The notes: a model not told the origin generated them from the sequence alone. A stretch of DNA of 64,000 bases from Flavobacteriales bacterium (GCA_016721005.1 JADKJM010000004.1:186001-250000), one strand, 5' to 3'. Shown: positions 43,271 to 51,372, numbered from the stretch's first letter. Numbers and translations are program-made.

Positions 43271-43357
43271 ACCAATGACATCGTGCCCGGCAGCTACCAG
43301 CTCACGCTATCCACAACGCACGGCGATGTTGCGCGTGTGAAGGTGATGAAGGAGTAA
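43271..43357 (+). pseudogene. C-terminal fragment of a T9SS type A cargo protein
   Basis: Reads TNDIVPGSYQLTLSTTHG then VARVKVMKE-stop, the usual last strands of a type A sorting tail. There is no start or upstream coding sequence. It marks a recombination junction with the GNAT fragment. The rest of 43114-43442 has no gene. Confidence 0.65.
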
Positions 43358-43442
43358 GGGCGATACCGCAGTTGCGCAATGCACGAACACCCTCGGTTCC
43401 TGCGAATGCTATTCTCGTCTTGTACGATCCGGCACTAACGGC

Positions 43443-43682
43443 TCACAACCCGGATAAGCGCTTTGTCGGATCCACGTAGTCCCGCACGAAGGCATCGATC
43501 GCGTTGTGGTCGATCTCCGGGAATGCCACATACGCCTTTTCCTGCATGCGGCCGATCGCTGTTCGGATGTCGACGGACCCCGCGCGTTCACTGCGGGCGG
43601 CACCGAGCTTGTGGTCCTTCATCTCGAGGTTCTGTAGCCAACTCATCACGGCATCCTGGTCGGTCATCTCTCTACGTGCCAT
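43443..43682 (-). CDS. Small hypothetical protein
   Basis: 79 residues, MARREMTDQDAVMSWLQNLEMKDHKLGAARSERAGSVDIRTAIGRMQEKAYVAFPEIDHNAI..., helical and soluble. A TACCTTCAT box lies about 16 nt upstream, supporting expression. Family not recognised. The 177 nt upstream (43683-43859) hold no gene I can defend. Confidence 0.5.
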   Translation of the reverse strand: MARREMTDQDAVMSWLQNLEMKDHKLGAARSERAGSVDIRTAIGRMQEKAYVAFPEIDHNAIDAFVRDYVDPTKRLSGL

Positions 43683-43859
43683 AGGTCTGCGGAATTGTAT
43701 GAAGGTAGGCTTTCGCTATTGGTCACAAGCCGAACGCTCGATGTGCAAGGGTGCATCACGTCGACGTCGCTTACGTGAATGGGATAGGAAGGAGGGCGTT
43801 ACCGAAGGGCGATGACACAATTGCTGCGGACCACTCTTCCATTGGAAGGATACGCCGGA

Positions 43860-44429
43860 TCACTTCGCCGCCAACCTGCCATACACCACCGTATCGCAGA
43901 ACTCACCGTCCCAGAAGATATTCTCCTTATAGTAGGCCTCGCGCACGAAGCCGTTCTTTTCCAGTGCGCGTACGGAGGCCACGTTGCGTGGTTCGGTCCA
44001 AGCCTCCACGCTGTGCAGCTTGAAGACGTTGAATGCCTGTTCCATCACCGTCGCGATGGCTTCGCTCATCAGGCCTTGGCCCCAGTGGTCGCGAGCAAGC
44101 GTGTAACCCAACTCACCGCGATGGTGCTCCAGGTCGATGCGCCACGTTCCGATCACGCCGATCATCTCCCCGGCTTCCGCGCCGGAGTCGCGCTCCTTCA
44201 AGGTCATGGCCCACTGCGCGCAGGTGTTGGCGCGCTGACCCTCTTGCACGCGCGTGATGAAGGCGATCGCGTCATCCATGGTCTTGGCCATCGGCCGGTG
44301 TACATAGCGCATCACTTCGGGGTCGCTGCGCATGGCGAAGAACGCAGGAGCATCATCCATGTGCACTTCACGAAGCACGAGGCGGGGCGTGGTGAGGGTC
44401 GGGAGGCGGGTGAGGTCGAGGGAGAGCAT
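43860..44429 (-). CDS. GNAT N-acetyltransferase (RimJ/RimL type)
   Basis: 189 residues from MLSLDLTRLPTLTTPRLVLREVHMDDAPAFFAMRSDPEVMRYV, the standard start of RimJ/RimL acetyltransferases. RGELGYTLARDHWGQGLMSEAI carries the acetyl-CoA pyrophosphate motif (xxxGQGxxxEA). ALEKNGFVREAYYKENIFWDGEF follows and a conserved YGRL end. Acetylates N-termini or small amines; target unknown. A CACCTTTGC box lies 7 nt upstream. Confidence 0.88.
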   Translation of the reverse strand: MLSLDLTRLPTLTTPRLVLREVHMDDAPAFFAMRSDPEVMRYVHRPMAKTMDDAIAFITRVQEGQRANTCAQWAMTLKERDSGAEAGEMIGVIGTWRIDLEHHRGELGYTLARDHWGQGLMSEAIATVMEQAFNVFKLHSVEAWTEPRNVASVRALEKNGFVREAYYKENIFWDGEFCDTVVYGRLAAK

Positions 44430-44514
44430 GTGGTACGCAAAGGTGATGGAAGACACAGCTCGCAATTGAACGACAAGTCGTCCCTATCGCGAAGGCGATC
44501 CGACGCACATCAGG

Positions 44515-44602
44515 CTACTTGATGGTGCAGGTCGGGGTACTTGATGGTGCAGGTCGGGGTACTTGATGGTGCGGGTCGGGCTACTTGGTGGTGCAGGTCG
44601 GG
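44515..44602. repeat. Four-copy 22-nt tandem repeat
   Basis: Four contiguous units (starts 44515, 44537, 44559, 44581) each containing ACTTGATGGTGCAGGTCGGG with one or two changes. Confidence 0.75.
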
Positions 44603-44614
44603 ATACTTTCAAAC

Positions 44615-44699
44615 CCGCAGGGTGGTCGTCATCGCTTCGCAACAGCCTCGCGAGCGCGACAGACCTGGCGGAGGTGGGGAACACCCTGCGGAGGTCCAG
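44615..44699 (+). repeat. Structured dispersed element (copy i)
   Basis: CCGCAGGGT near 44615 pairs with ACCTGGCGG, and GTCG with CGAC across a loop. A single A separates the two paired blocks. The 3' part is GGGGAACACCCTGCGG then GGTCCA, the conserved end of the family. Confidence 0.55.
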
Positions 44700-45077
44700 G
44701 ATGACGGCGCCTCACGATAGGATGACGGCGCCTCACGATAGGATGACGCCGCCTCGTGATAGGATGACGCCGCCTCGTGATAGTGAGCCGTCGCCTCACG
44801 ATAGGATGGCGCCGCCTCACGATAGGATGACGCCGCCTCGTGATAGGATGACGCCGCCTCGTGATAGTGAGCCGCCGCCTCGTGATAGTGAGCCGCCGCC
44901 TGGTGATAGTGAGCCGCCGCCTGGTGATAGTGAGCCGCCGCTTCGTGATAGTGAGCCGGCGCCTCGCGATAGTGAGCCGTCGCCTCGTGATAGTGAGCCG
45001 TCGCCTCGTGATAGTGAGCCGTCGCCTCGTGATAGTGAGCCGTCGCCTCGTGATAGTGAGATGCCGCCTCGCGATAG
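44700..45077. repeat. 18-unit, 21-nt tandem array
   Basis: Eighteen exact-period units beginning at 44700. The shared core is GCCTCGTGATAGTGAGCC or a close variant (GCCTCACGATAGGATG). Because the period is a multiple of three and stop-free, long frames are open on both strands (e.g. PSPRDSE or HYHEATA repeats). I treat them as non-coding by-products. Confidence 0.85.
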
Positions 45078-45105
45078 TGAGCCGCATCCGCGGCAGCACG
45101 GACTT

Positions 45106-45178
45106 GTGCTCCAATCGCAGGGTCGTCCGCCAAGTGCGCGGACAGACCCTGCGAGGGTGGCGAGGTCTATTGGAGCAC
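45106..45178 (+). repeat. Structured dispersed element (copy ii) with extended hairpin
   Basis: GTGCTCCAAT (45106-45115) pairs with ATTGGAGCAC (45169-45178). Inside, CGCAGGGTCGTCCGC (45116-45130) pairs with GCGGAC (45138-45143) and GACCCTGCG (45145-45153), leaving one A unpaired at 45144. The 3' part ends GAGGTCTAT. Confidence 0.7.
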
Positions 45179-45385
45179 CACGTGCTAGGCAGCGGGGCAC
45201 CCGGTGCCAGGCAGCGGGGCACCCGGTGCCAGGCAGCGGGGCACCCGGTGCCGGGTGGTGGAGCACCCAGTGCTAAGTGGTGGAGCACCCAGTGCTAAGT
45301 GATGGAGCACCTAGTGCTAAGTGGTGGAGCACCCAGTGCTAAGTGGTGGAGCACCCAGTGCTGAGTTGTGGAGCACCTCGTGCTA

Positions 45386-46499
45386 GTGTCATAACCCATT
45401 AGTTCATTAACTAAACGACGCGGATTTTTCCAGCATAGGTCCATTTGAAGGGTGCCGCCCGTTGCTCGTTGTAGGTTCTGATGTACTCCATGATCTGGTC
45501 GACGAGTTGTTTGGTGGACTTCCAGACGCCGTTCTTCAAGACGTCCTTGGCCAGCATGTTGAACCAGATCTCATCTGATTGAGCCAAGATGAGTAGGTGG
45601 GCGTGAAGTGCATGGTGATCTTCCGTTTGGGTTTCAACCAGGCCTTCACCTCCTTGATTTATGCACGGCCAGATTGTCCGTGATGATGTGCAGATGGTTG
45701 TTGCGGAAGGTGCGGTCGAGCTTCTTGAGGAAGGTCAGGAAGGTGGTTGCGTTGTTGGCTTTGACCGGTGTTGCGGTTATCATTCCGGTATGCACGGCAA
45801 GGGCGGCCATGAGGGCCACGGTACCATTGCGCTTGTAGGTTGCCGTCATGCGCTTGGGCGTGCCCGCCCGAAGTGGGAGTATCGGCTGTGTGCGGTCCAG
45901 TGCCTGTATCTGGGTTTTCTCGTCCACGCTCAACACGATGGCGTTCGCTGGCGGGTCCATATACAGACCGATGATGGTGAGCATCTTGGACTCGAATTCA
46001 GGGTCAGGACTTTTCCCGCACCAGTACTCGGTCTTGTGCGGTTTCGGATCAGCGTGCTTGAGGATCAGATGAACGGCGCTCTGACTGATGCCCACTTCTG
46101 ATGCGATGCGCTCCTGAGACCAATTGGTATAGCCGCCCGTAGGCTTCTCGCACGCTTTCTGACCACGCGTGCCTTCTGCTGAGCAGTGATCGTTCCTGGC
46201 TTGCCCGGACGAGGGGCGTCCTTCAACCCGGCTACGCCCAGTTTTCTGAACCGGTTGCGCCACTTGTTCACCGTAGGGCGGGTCATCCCGGTGCGCTTGA
46301 CGATCCCATCCAGACTGTGACCATCATGGCTCAACACGCATCACCTGCGCACGCAGACCGTATCGACGCTCCAACTTGTGGGAGCGGACCATCGCCTCAA
46401 GTTCCATGCGTTGCTCTTCGCTTACAGGGATCGGTTTTGCAGTTCGTGCCATGCCGCGAATATAGCACTATTAGTTTATCTATTACATGGTTATAACAC
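45386..46499 (-). mobile_element. IS630-family insertion sequence, copy B
   Basis: About 1,114 bp flanked by TA (45384-45385, 46500-46501), with the same terminal repeats as copy A. Joining the flanks restores a normal 22-nt repeat unit (CGTGCTAGGCAGC, as at 45181), so this insertion came after the array formed. Confidence 0.92.
45411..46452 (-). pseudogene. IS630 transposase, copy B, frameshifted
   Basis: Starts at 46452 (MARTAKPIPVS) and ends at 45411. A 1-nt insertion just after LRAQVM and other single-base changes near TRGQKACEK and the QIEIWF glutamate motif break the frame. The middle (residues about 70-280: NWSQERIASEVGISQSAVHLILKHAD, SVDEKTQIQALDR, HIITDNLAVHKSRR) is intact, including both Asp residues of the DDE triad. 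Confidence 0.85.
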
Positions 46500-46742
46500 T
46501 AGGCAGCGGGGCACCCGGTGCCGGGTGGTGGAGCACTTGGTGCTAGGCAGCGGGGCATCCGGTGCTGGCTGGTGCTGGCTGGTGCAGCACCTGGTGCCGG
46601 GTGGAAGGGGGCTTGGGGTCTCGTGGTGCTTTAATGAAGTTGTCGCAGCGTGTTCAGCGGCTACGTTTCCACCTTTTCCTTGATGCAAGGCATGAACGTG
46701 TGCGCCGTGGCGACCGCCCAATTTCCGGTTCGATGCTTTTCA

Positions 46743-46811
46743 CTGCAGGGTACTCGTCAAATGCACGACAGACCCTACATAGGTGGGTGGGGAAACCCTG
46801 CGCAGGTCTAG
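46743..46811 (+). repeat. Structured dispersed element (copy iii)
   Basis: CTGCAGGGT at 46743 pairs weakly with GACCCTACA; GTC/GAC form the inner stem. It ends in GGGGAAACCCTGCG then CAGGTCTAG, facing the FN3-type gene 20 nt downstream. Confidence 0.55.
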
Positions 46812-46832
46812 ATCCTGAGCGGTGGGTGGGAC

Positions 46833-47129
46833 GTGGTGAAGAAGCCGGAGCACGGCGAAAAGCCCGCCGTGCCTACCAACTTCAAGTCACTGCGCACCGC
46901 GTATGATGGCAACGTGAAGCTCCGTTGGAAAGGCGACCGGCTCACCATCTACTACCAGCTGGAAATGCTGGACGGCGGGGGCAAGTGGATCGTGGTGGCT
47001 ACCACCTCCAAGTGCCTGCACGCGGTAGTGGGCCTGGAGTCCGGCAAAGCCTACACCTTCCGTGTGTTCGCTATGGGCGCCGCAGGTGCAAGCGCCCTCA
47101 GCGACAGCGTGACGGCCAAGGCCGCCTAA
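46833..47129 (+). pseudogene. C-terminal part of a fibronectin type III-domain protein
   Basis: 98 codons from a GTG: an FN3-like beta-sandwich (VPTNFKSLRTAYDGNVKLRWKGDRLTIYYQLEML ... GLESGKAYTFRVFAMGAAGASALSDSVTAKAA). Related Bacteroidota proteins are about twice as long, and no good start or promoter is visible. I infer the 5' half was lost at the repeat element that abuts it. It may still be expressed as a small protein. A strong hairpin follows. Confidence 0.55.
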
Positions 47130-47162
47130 GCCACGATCAGCCTCGGAGAGCACCTTCTTCTC

Positions 47163-47202
47163 CACACGAAAAGCCCGGCGATGAGCCGGGGTTTTTCGCG
47201 TG
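47163..47202 (+). terminator. Strong rho-independent-type hairpin
   Basis: CACACGAAAAGCCCGGC pairs with GCCGGGGTTTTTCGCGTG around GATGA, 33 nt after the FN3-type frame; T-rich on both strands. Confidence 0.75.
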
Positions 47203-47341
47203 GGGGGGGTACTGGGGCAGGGTGCTCGAAGAGGTGATACCATTTGGAATATGATTGTCCTCCAATGTTGATATCATTTTCCTGAAGCTCTTGATCGTTT
47301 GATCGGTGGTTCGGATCCTTGTGGCGAAAAACACAGGGCAG

Positions 47342-48412
47342 ATGGCCAATCCCAAACGGTTCGATATCAAAGAGGACATGGTGACGTTGCGCCGGGAGCT
47401 CAGGCGCGTCAATACCGAGACCATGCGTAGTCGGGTCCGAGTATTGATCCTCTACAAAGAGCATGAACAGGAAGGTATCTCCAAGCATGCTGTTGCCAAG
47501 GCGCTGGGCGTGGATGCGGGCAGCGCCATGAAATGGCGCAACGCATATATCCAAGGAGGGCTGGCCGGGTTGCTTTCGCACAACTGGAAGGGAACCGGCC
47601 CAGCGTGATCAAACCTGATCAGCGTGAGGCCTTGCGTTTGAAGTTGCGTGAACCGGGCAACGGTCTGCGGGGCTTCACTGAATTGTTGGCGTGGTTCAAC
47701 AAGCGGTTCAATGAAGAGGTCAACTACTCCACGATGAACAAGTTCGTCAAGCGCAACTATGGAGCCCAGTGTAAGGTCGCCCGCAAGTCACATGTGAAGA
47801 AGGATCCGGAGGCCATCACGGCTTTAAAAAAACTTCGAGCAACTCTGTTCCGGAGTTGACCACCGCCCTCCGCCGGGCTGCTCCAGTGTGAACCTGTATT
47901 GCCAGGATGAGAGCCGCTTCGGCCTTTTCACCCGTGCTGGTAAGGGGATCACGGCCAAAGGGGTCAAGCCGGTATGTGCTTTCCAACAGGTCTTCCAATA
48001 CACCTATGTCTTCGGCGCGTACTCGCCTATATCGGGCGATAATTTCCAATTGGAACTACCCTGTTGTTCTGGCTACACCTTCCAGATCTTCCTCGATCAC
48101 TTTGCAACGCATCGACCCGAAGAGCTCAAGATCATGATCTTGGACAACGGTGCTTTCCACAAAACCAAGCACCTCAGTTGGCCGCTCAACGTGCGCCCAT
48201 TGTTCCTCCCGCCATACGCACCGGAACTCAATCCTGCCGAGAAGGTCTGGTGGCGCTTCAAACGCGCCTACACCAACATGACCTTCGAAACGCTCGATCA
48301 ACTCAGCGACTTCATCGCTAAGCAGGTCCACTCACTAAGCCCCACTGAGGTAAAGTCCATCTGCAACTTCGACTACTTCAACATCGCACGGCACCTTTGG
48401 GCGATCTCTTAG
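47342..48412 (+). pseudogene. IS630-type transposase in three frames
   Basis: Starts MANPKRFDIKEDMVTLRRELRRV with a helix-turn-helix (HEQEGISKHAVAKALGVDAGSAMKWRNAYIQGG). The frame shifts near 47592 and again at the A7 run at 47826-47832 (preceding KNFEQL). The last third is intact: LYCQDESRFG, MILDNGAFHK, PELNPAEKVWW (D, D, E). The A7 run could support programmed slippage; the first shift cannot be explained so. Its stop codon TAG overlaps the TTA target of the nested element. Confidence 0.82.
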
Positions 48413-49296
48413 AACCTGTTTGCATAGTGTGGTGTTGAGAACTGATGGAGCTGGGATCTTGACTTGTTGCTGAATGATCGATCCATTCGTAGCGGTGTAG
48501 AAAAGCACCGTTCACCATGGGATACAGAAGCGATCTGACGCGCGCGCAATGGGAATTGCTGGAACCCTTGCTGCTGGGATCCAAGAAGAAGCTTACCGCC
48601 CCTTGAAGCATGAGCTACGGCAGGTGGTGAACGGGATCCTGTATGTGAACAAGACCGGTTGTCAATGGCGTCAGGTACCTGAAGAGTTCGGGAACTGGAT
48701 CACGTTGTACTTCCAGTTCAAGCGCATGCGTGAGCGCGGTGTTTGGGACCATGCTCACCACGCTGCGCGAACGAGCACGGGAACGCGCCGGGAAGCGGGC
48801 CACGCCCACTGTGGCGATCATTGACTCCCAGAGCGTGAAGACCACGCTAAAAGGGGGCACCGGGGGTATGACGCGGGCAAGAGGACCAAAGGCCGTAAGC
48901 GCCACATAGCCGTGGATACGATGGGCAACCTGTTGACCGTGGTGGTGCATTCAGCGGGCATACAGGATCGCGCAGGCTCGTGCGGTGTTGATCCGTTTGC
49001 ACTGCGCCTTCACCACGATCAAGACCGTGTTCGTGGATGGTGGATACTCCGGCGTGCTGATCGACTGGACCTTGGCCATGTTCGGCTGGACCATGCAAGT
49101 GGTGAAGCGGACCGAGCAACACAAGTTCGTGGTACTTCCCAAACGCTGGATCGTGGAGCGAACACCTCGTGGTTGGGCTGGTCCCGCAGGCTATCCAAGG
49201 ACTATGAGGTGCTGCCCTGCAACGCCGAGGCCTTTGTCCAGATCGCCATGATACACTTGTTGCTCAGGCGCGCAACTCGATAATGCAAACAGGTTC
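48412..49296 (+). mobile_element. IS5-family (IS427-type) element nested in the IS630-type element
   Basis: 885 bp with inverted ends GAACCTGTTTGCAT and ATGCAAACAGGTTC, flanked by a 3-nt TTA duplication (48409-48411, 49297-49299). TNA duplications and this size are typical of the IS427 group. Confidence 0.85.
48517..49283 (+). pseudogene. IS5/IS427-type transposase, frameshifted
   Basis: MGYRSDLTRAQWELLEPLLLGSKKK starts at 48517 and meets a stop. Other frames continue with NGILYVNKTGCQWRQVPEEFGNW, then VAIIDSQSVKTTLKGG (first Asp), KTVFVDGGYSGVLID (second Asp) and KRWIVERT ... LSKDYEVLP (Glu). At least three 1-nt shifts. The group often uses one programmed shift, but three argue for decay or assembly error. 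Confidence 0.82.
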
Positions 49297-49366
49297 TTAG
49301 TTCCAAATGGTATGAGATCATGCGGAGGTGCAATGACCAATGCACGCGCGATCATGGCTACGAGGG

Positions 49367-49517
49367 CGCAGGGTCCGCACGCACCGCACGAAAGCCACGC
49401 ACGTGCGAGACCCGGCGGAGGTTTTCGCACGGGGGCCATGATCGCGAACCGCTTACGGTGGGGGTGGACACCCTGCCGAGGTTTAGAGGTTTGGGTGGAC
49501 ACCCTGCGATGGTCTAA
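49367..49517 (+). repeat. Structured dispersed elements (copies iv and v)
   Basis: CGCAGGGTC (49367) pairs with GACCCGGCG (49409); inner stem CGCACG/CGTGCG; single A (49408) between. The 3' half ends GGTGGACACCCTGCCGAGG then TTTAG at 49485. A second 3' half (GGGTGGACACCCTGCGATGG, TCTAA) follows at 49488-49517. The stretch 49313-49645 holds no other feature I can support. Confidence 0.7.
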
Positions 49518-49645
49518 TGCGGTGATCTGGCCCTGCGAGCAAGGCCCCGAAGACGTCGGAACGTTCGTAGGCTTTGGCCCCGTAGGCTTAAGATCAGCTC
49601 ACACCCTGTCAAAGCTTAAGAAGGAGGTATCCTGTGCGGGGCTGG

Positions 49646-50467
49646 TCAATAACATTCAGCGTTTGGTTCGAAATATTCCAGCCAGCCTTGTAGCGACTTG
49701 TAGACGTAGAGTTCACGACGTCTGTTGTGCATGATCGCATAGCGCCCATCGTCCAGCAAGAGAGGCGTGTAGCCATATTCGATCTTCTCAAAGCACTGCT
49801 CCATTCGTTCGTCCACTGTACCATGGATATGTATGTACAGGACCAAACTGTCATACTCAGGTGTTAGATCGGCGTTAGGCTCATAATACGACACCTCCCG
49901 CACTTCGTCCACCGAGACCCATTTGTCGAAGGATGTGATACGAGCGTCCACCGCAGTTGGGGCCATCTCAAGCGCATAGACTTGGATCAACAGGTCATGG
50001 AATTGACCCAAGAGATTCGAAAGACACTTGTCCTGGTATGTCTTTGACGAGGAAAGGGCGCGGTTGACCCATTCTTTCATCCGCTGATTGGAAAGCCATA
50101 CGCGCCGAACAAGTGAATCATTCTCAAACACACGAACGAACCATGGGACTTGTGCAGAGGGGAGTGAGTCACTCCCATAAGTGGAAAAGCCATGGGACAT
50201 GGAAAGGTCGCCCAAGAGTGCTGGGTACACAACCTTGCCCAGGTCACAATGTTGATTCTCGAATAAAGGGTAGGGGCAGACCGGAGTTCCCCAGACCTCT
50301 TGGCAAACAAAGGACTCTGACAGTGTTCTGTCCGAAAAGACAATTGGCAACGATGCGATGATCGAAGGATATCCCTGTTCAATAACCAGAGCATTCAGAC
50401 CCGTCTGTGCCCAAGAAGAAGTTACAATGGCAAGTGCCATTGCGAGAATGGCTATTGTTCTGACCAT
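49646..50467 (-). CDS. Secreted hypothetical protein
   Basis: 273 residues with a signal peptide (MVRTIAILAMALAIVTSSWAQ). Mature region is alpha/beta with four or five cysteines and a Trp/Tyr-rich end (GRYAIMHNRRRELYVYKSLQGWLEYF). No family recognised. GC content is lower than in the flanking core genes, consistent with acquisition. It forms the body of a unit bracketed by inward-facing structured elements (49367-49517 and 50693-50771). Confidence 0.65.
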   Translation of the reverse strand: MVRTIAILAMALAIVTSSWAQTGLNALVIEQGYPSIIASLPIVFSDRTLSESFVCQEVWGTPVCPYPLFENQHCDLGKVVYPALLGDLSMSHGFSTYGSDSLPSAQVPWFVRVFENDSLVRRVWLSNQRMKEWVNRALSSSKTYQDKCLSNLLGQFHDLLIQVYALEMAPTAVDARITSFDKWVSVDEVREVSYYEPNADLTPEYDSLVLYIHIHGTVDERMEQCFEKIEYGYTPLLLDDGRYAIMHNRRRELYVYKSLQGWLEYFEPNAECY

Positions 50468-50682
50468 GAAGTGAATGCTCTTTGTCTTGGTGTATTGATC
50501 GGGTCCTTGAGTAGATCTTGGAAGAAAGACTTCGGGGGCTCATGCGTGGTCGGTGTTAGAACAAGGCTGCCATTTGCTTGTGAAATTGCCCCAAACTGGA
50601 CTGTTAGAACGATTTGGTACAGTCCGCCGTTGGAATTCAACCGGATCAAAGAAAGTTGGCGCTCGGTTCGGACAAAAGGCAT
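50452..50682 (-). CDS. Possible small protein upstream of the secreted protein
   Basis: 76 residues, MPFVRTERQLSLIRLNSNGGLYQIVLTVQFGAISQANGSLVL..., overlapping the next gene by 16 nt. No signal, no recognisable domain. It starts 10 nt inside the end of structured element vi. Coding status is uncertain since the opposite strand is also open. Confidence 0.35.
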   Translation of the reverse strand: MPFVRTERQLSLIRLNSNGGLYQIVLTVQFGAISQANGSLVLTPTTHEPPKSFFQDLLKDPINTPRQRAFTSWSEQ

Positions 50683-50692
50683 TGGACTGCCT

Positions 50693-50771
50693 TAGACCTG
50701 CGCAGGGTCTCCACCCATCGCCACCCTTGACGACAACCTCCGAAGGGTCTCCCGCCTCGGGGACCCTGCGG
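50693..50771 (-). repeat. Structured dispersed element (copy vi, minus orientation)
   Basis: On the minus strand: CGCAGGGTC, CCCG, AGG loop, CGGG, single A, GACCCTTCGG, then GATGGGTGGAGACCCTGCGC and AGGTCTAA. Its outer end forms a 10-bp perfect inverted repeat (CGCAGGGTCC) with that of copy iv. Confidence 0.7.
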
Positions 50772-50884
50772 CACAAAGACGATCTGGAGTTGTTCACCAT
50801 GCTGCACTCTTGCTACCAAGGTAACCGTACTCCTGATACGCCAACACGGGCACCCCATGTGCATCGCCCTGGACGTTACGATGT

Positions 50885-51007
50885 CGCAGGGGTCCGCCTT
50901 GCCCGCGCGCTGTTCACTGCGCGGCGAGACCCGGCGGAGGTTTGGGCGCGGGGGCCATGATCGCGAACCGCTTTCGGTGGGGGTGGACAGCCTGCCATGG
51001 TCTGATC
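50885..51007 (+). repeat. Structured dispersed element (copy vii)
   Basis: CGCAGGGGTC pairs with GACCCGGCG (one extra G). The inner stem includes GCGCGC and GCGCG around TGTTCACT, with the single A kept. From GGGGGCCATGATCGCGAACC onward it is about 90% identical to copy iv. It ends GCCATGGTCTGATC. The rest of 50772-51037 has no gene I can defend. Confidence 0.7.
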
Positions 51008-51037
51008 TAAAAGGTCTTGCCAACGCCTTAACCTGGG

Positions 51038-51292
51038 TCAGAATGCATGTTCCGATGCATAGTGTCCACATTCGTAACCATTCCTATATGTACCACAAAC
51101 CGCAGGTGTAGTGCTGTTATGATATTGATCACAACCACATCTATCGTAGTGGTCACATTTGCCCGTACCCTCAGGCCTGTCCTGCCCTTGATGTGCAAGG
51201 AGGATCTGTTCCGCTTCCAATTGAAGTTTCTTGATCTCCTCACGGATCTCGGAGAATCGCTTCTGGGCGTCTTGGAAATTGAGGTCTGTCAT
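51038..51292 (-). CDS. Small coiled-coil protein with Cys/His-rich C-terminus
   Basis: 84 residues: an N-terminal amphipathic helix (NFQDAQKRFSEIREEIKKLQLEAEQIL) and a short C-terminal domain with C-x5-C-x-C-x11-C-x6-C plus several His (KCDHYDRCGCDQYHN ... VCGTYRNGYECGHYASEHAF). This looks like a small zinc-binding module. No named family is recognised. It lies between structured elements vii and viii. Confidence 0.6.
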   Translation of the reverse strand: MTDLNFQDAQKRFSEIREEIKKLQLEAEQILLAHQGQDRPEGTGKCDHYDRCGCDQYHNSTTPAVCGTYRNGYECGHYASEHAF

Positions 51293-51372
51293 TGGTGGTT
51301 GGTAGTTGTTACGGTTTGTCCAATGGCCTCCGCCGGTTTACGGAGAACCAGCCGGAAGTTAGAAATAGAATT

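Larger units (their letters stand above)
45172..46605. repeat. 22-nt tandem array with palindromic core, split by IS630
   Basis: Ten units at an exact 22-nt period from 45172 (45172, 45194 ... 45370) up to the TA at 45384-45385, resuming at 46500 for about four more units. The core alternates between AGCACCCAGTGCT and GGCACCCGGTGCC; the arms change together so that pairing is kept. The IS630 copy B sits inside unit ten at its CTAG. Confidence 0.85.
47240..49310 (+). mobile_element. Second IS630-type element, interrupted by an IS5-type element
   Basis: Terminal inverted repeats CCATTTGGAAT (47240) and TTCCAAATGG (ending 49310), flanked by TA on both sides (47238-47239, 49311-49312). Its right end is separated from the transposase gene by the nested element at 48412-49296. 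Net length without the insert is about 1.2 kb. Confidence 0.88.

Noticed and set aside
44563..45288. Long open frames on both strands (PRDSEPS- or HYHEATA-type repeats)
   Set aside because: They follow from a stop-free 21-nt period; three overlapping frames cannot all be genes, and there is no start context or signal that favours one.
44515..46605. CRISPR array
   Set aside because: Units are contiguous without spacers and no cas genes are present.
50857..51111. 84-residue plus-strand frame with ETRRRFGRGGHDREPL
   Set aside because: The same peptide arises from copy iv (49.4 kb); it reflects the repeat element, not a gene.
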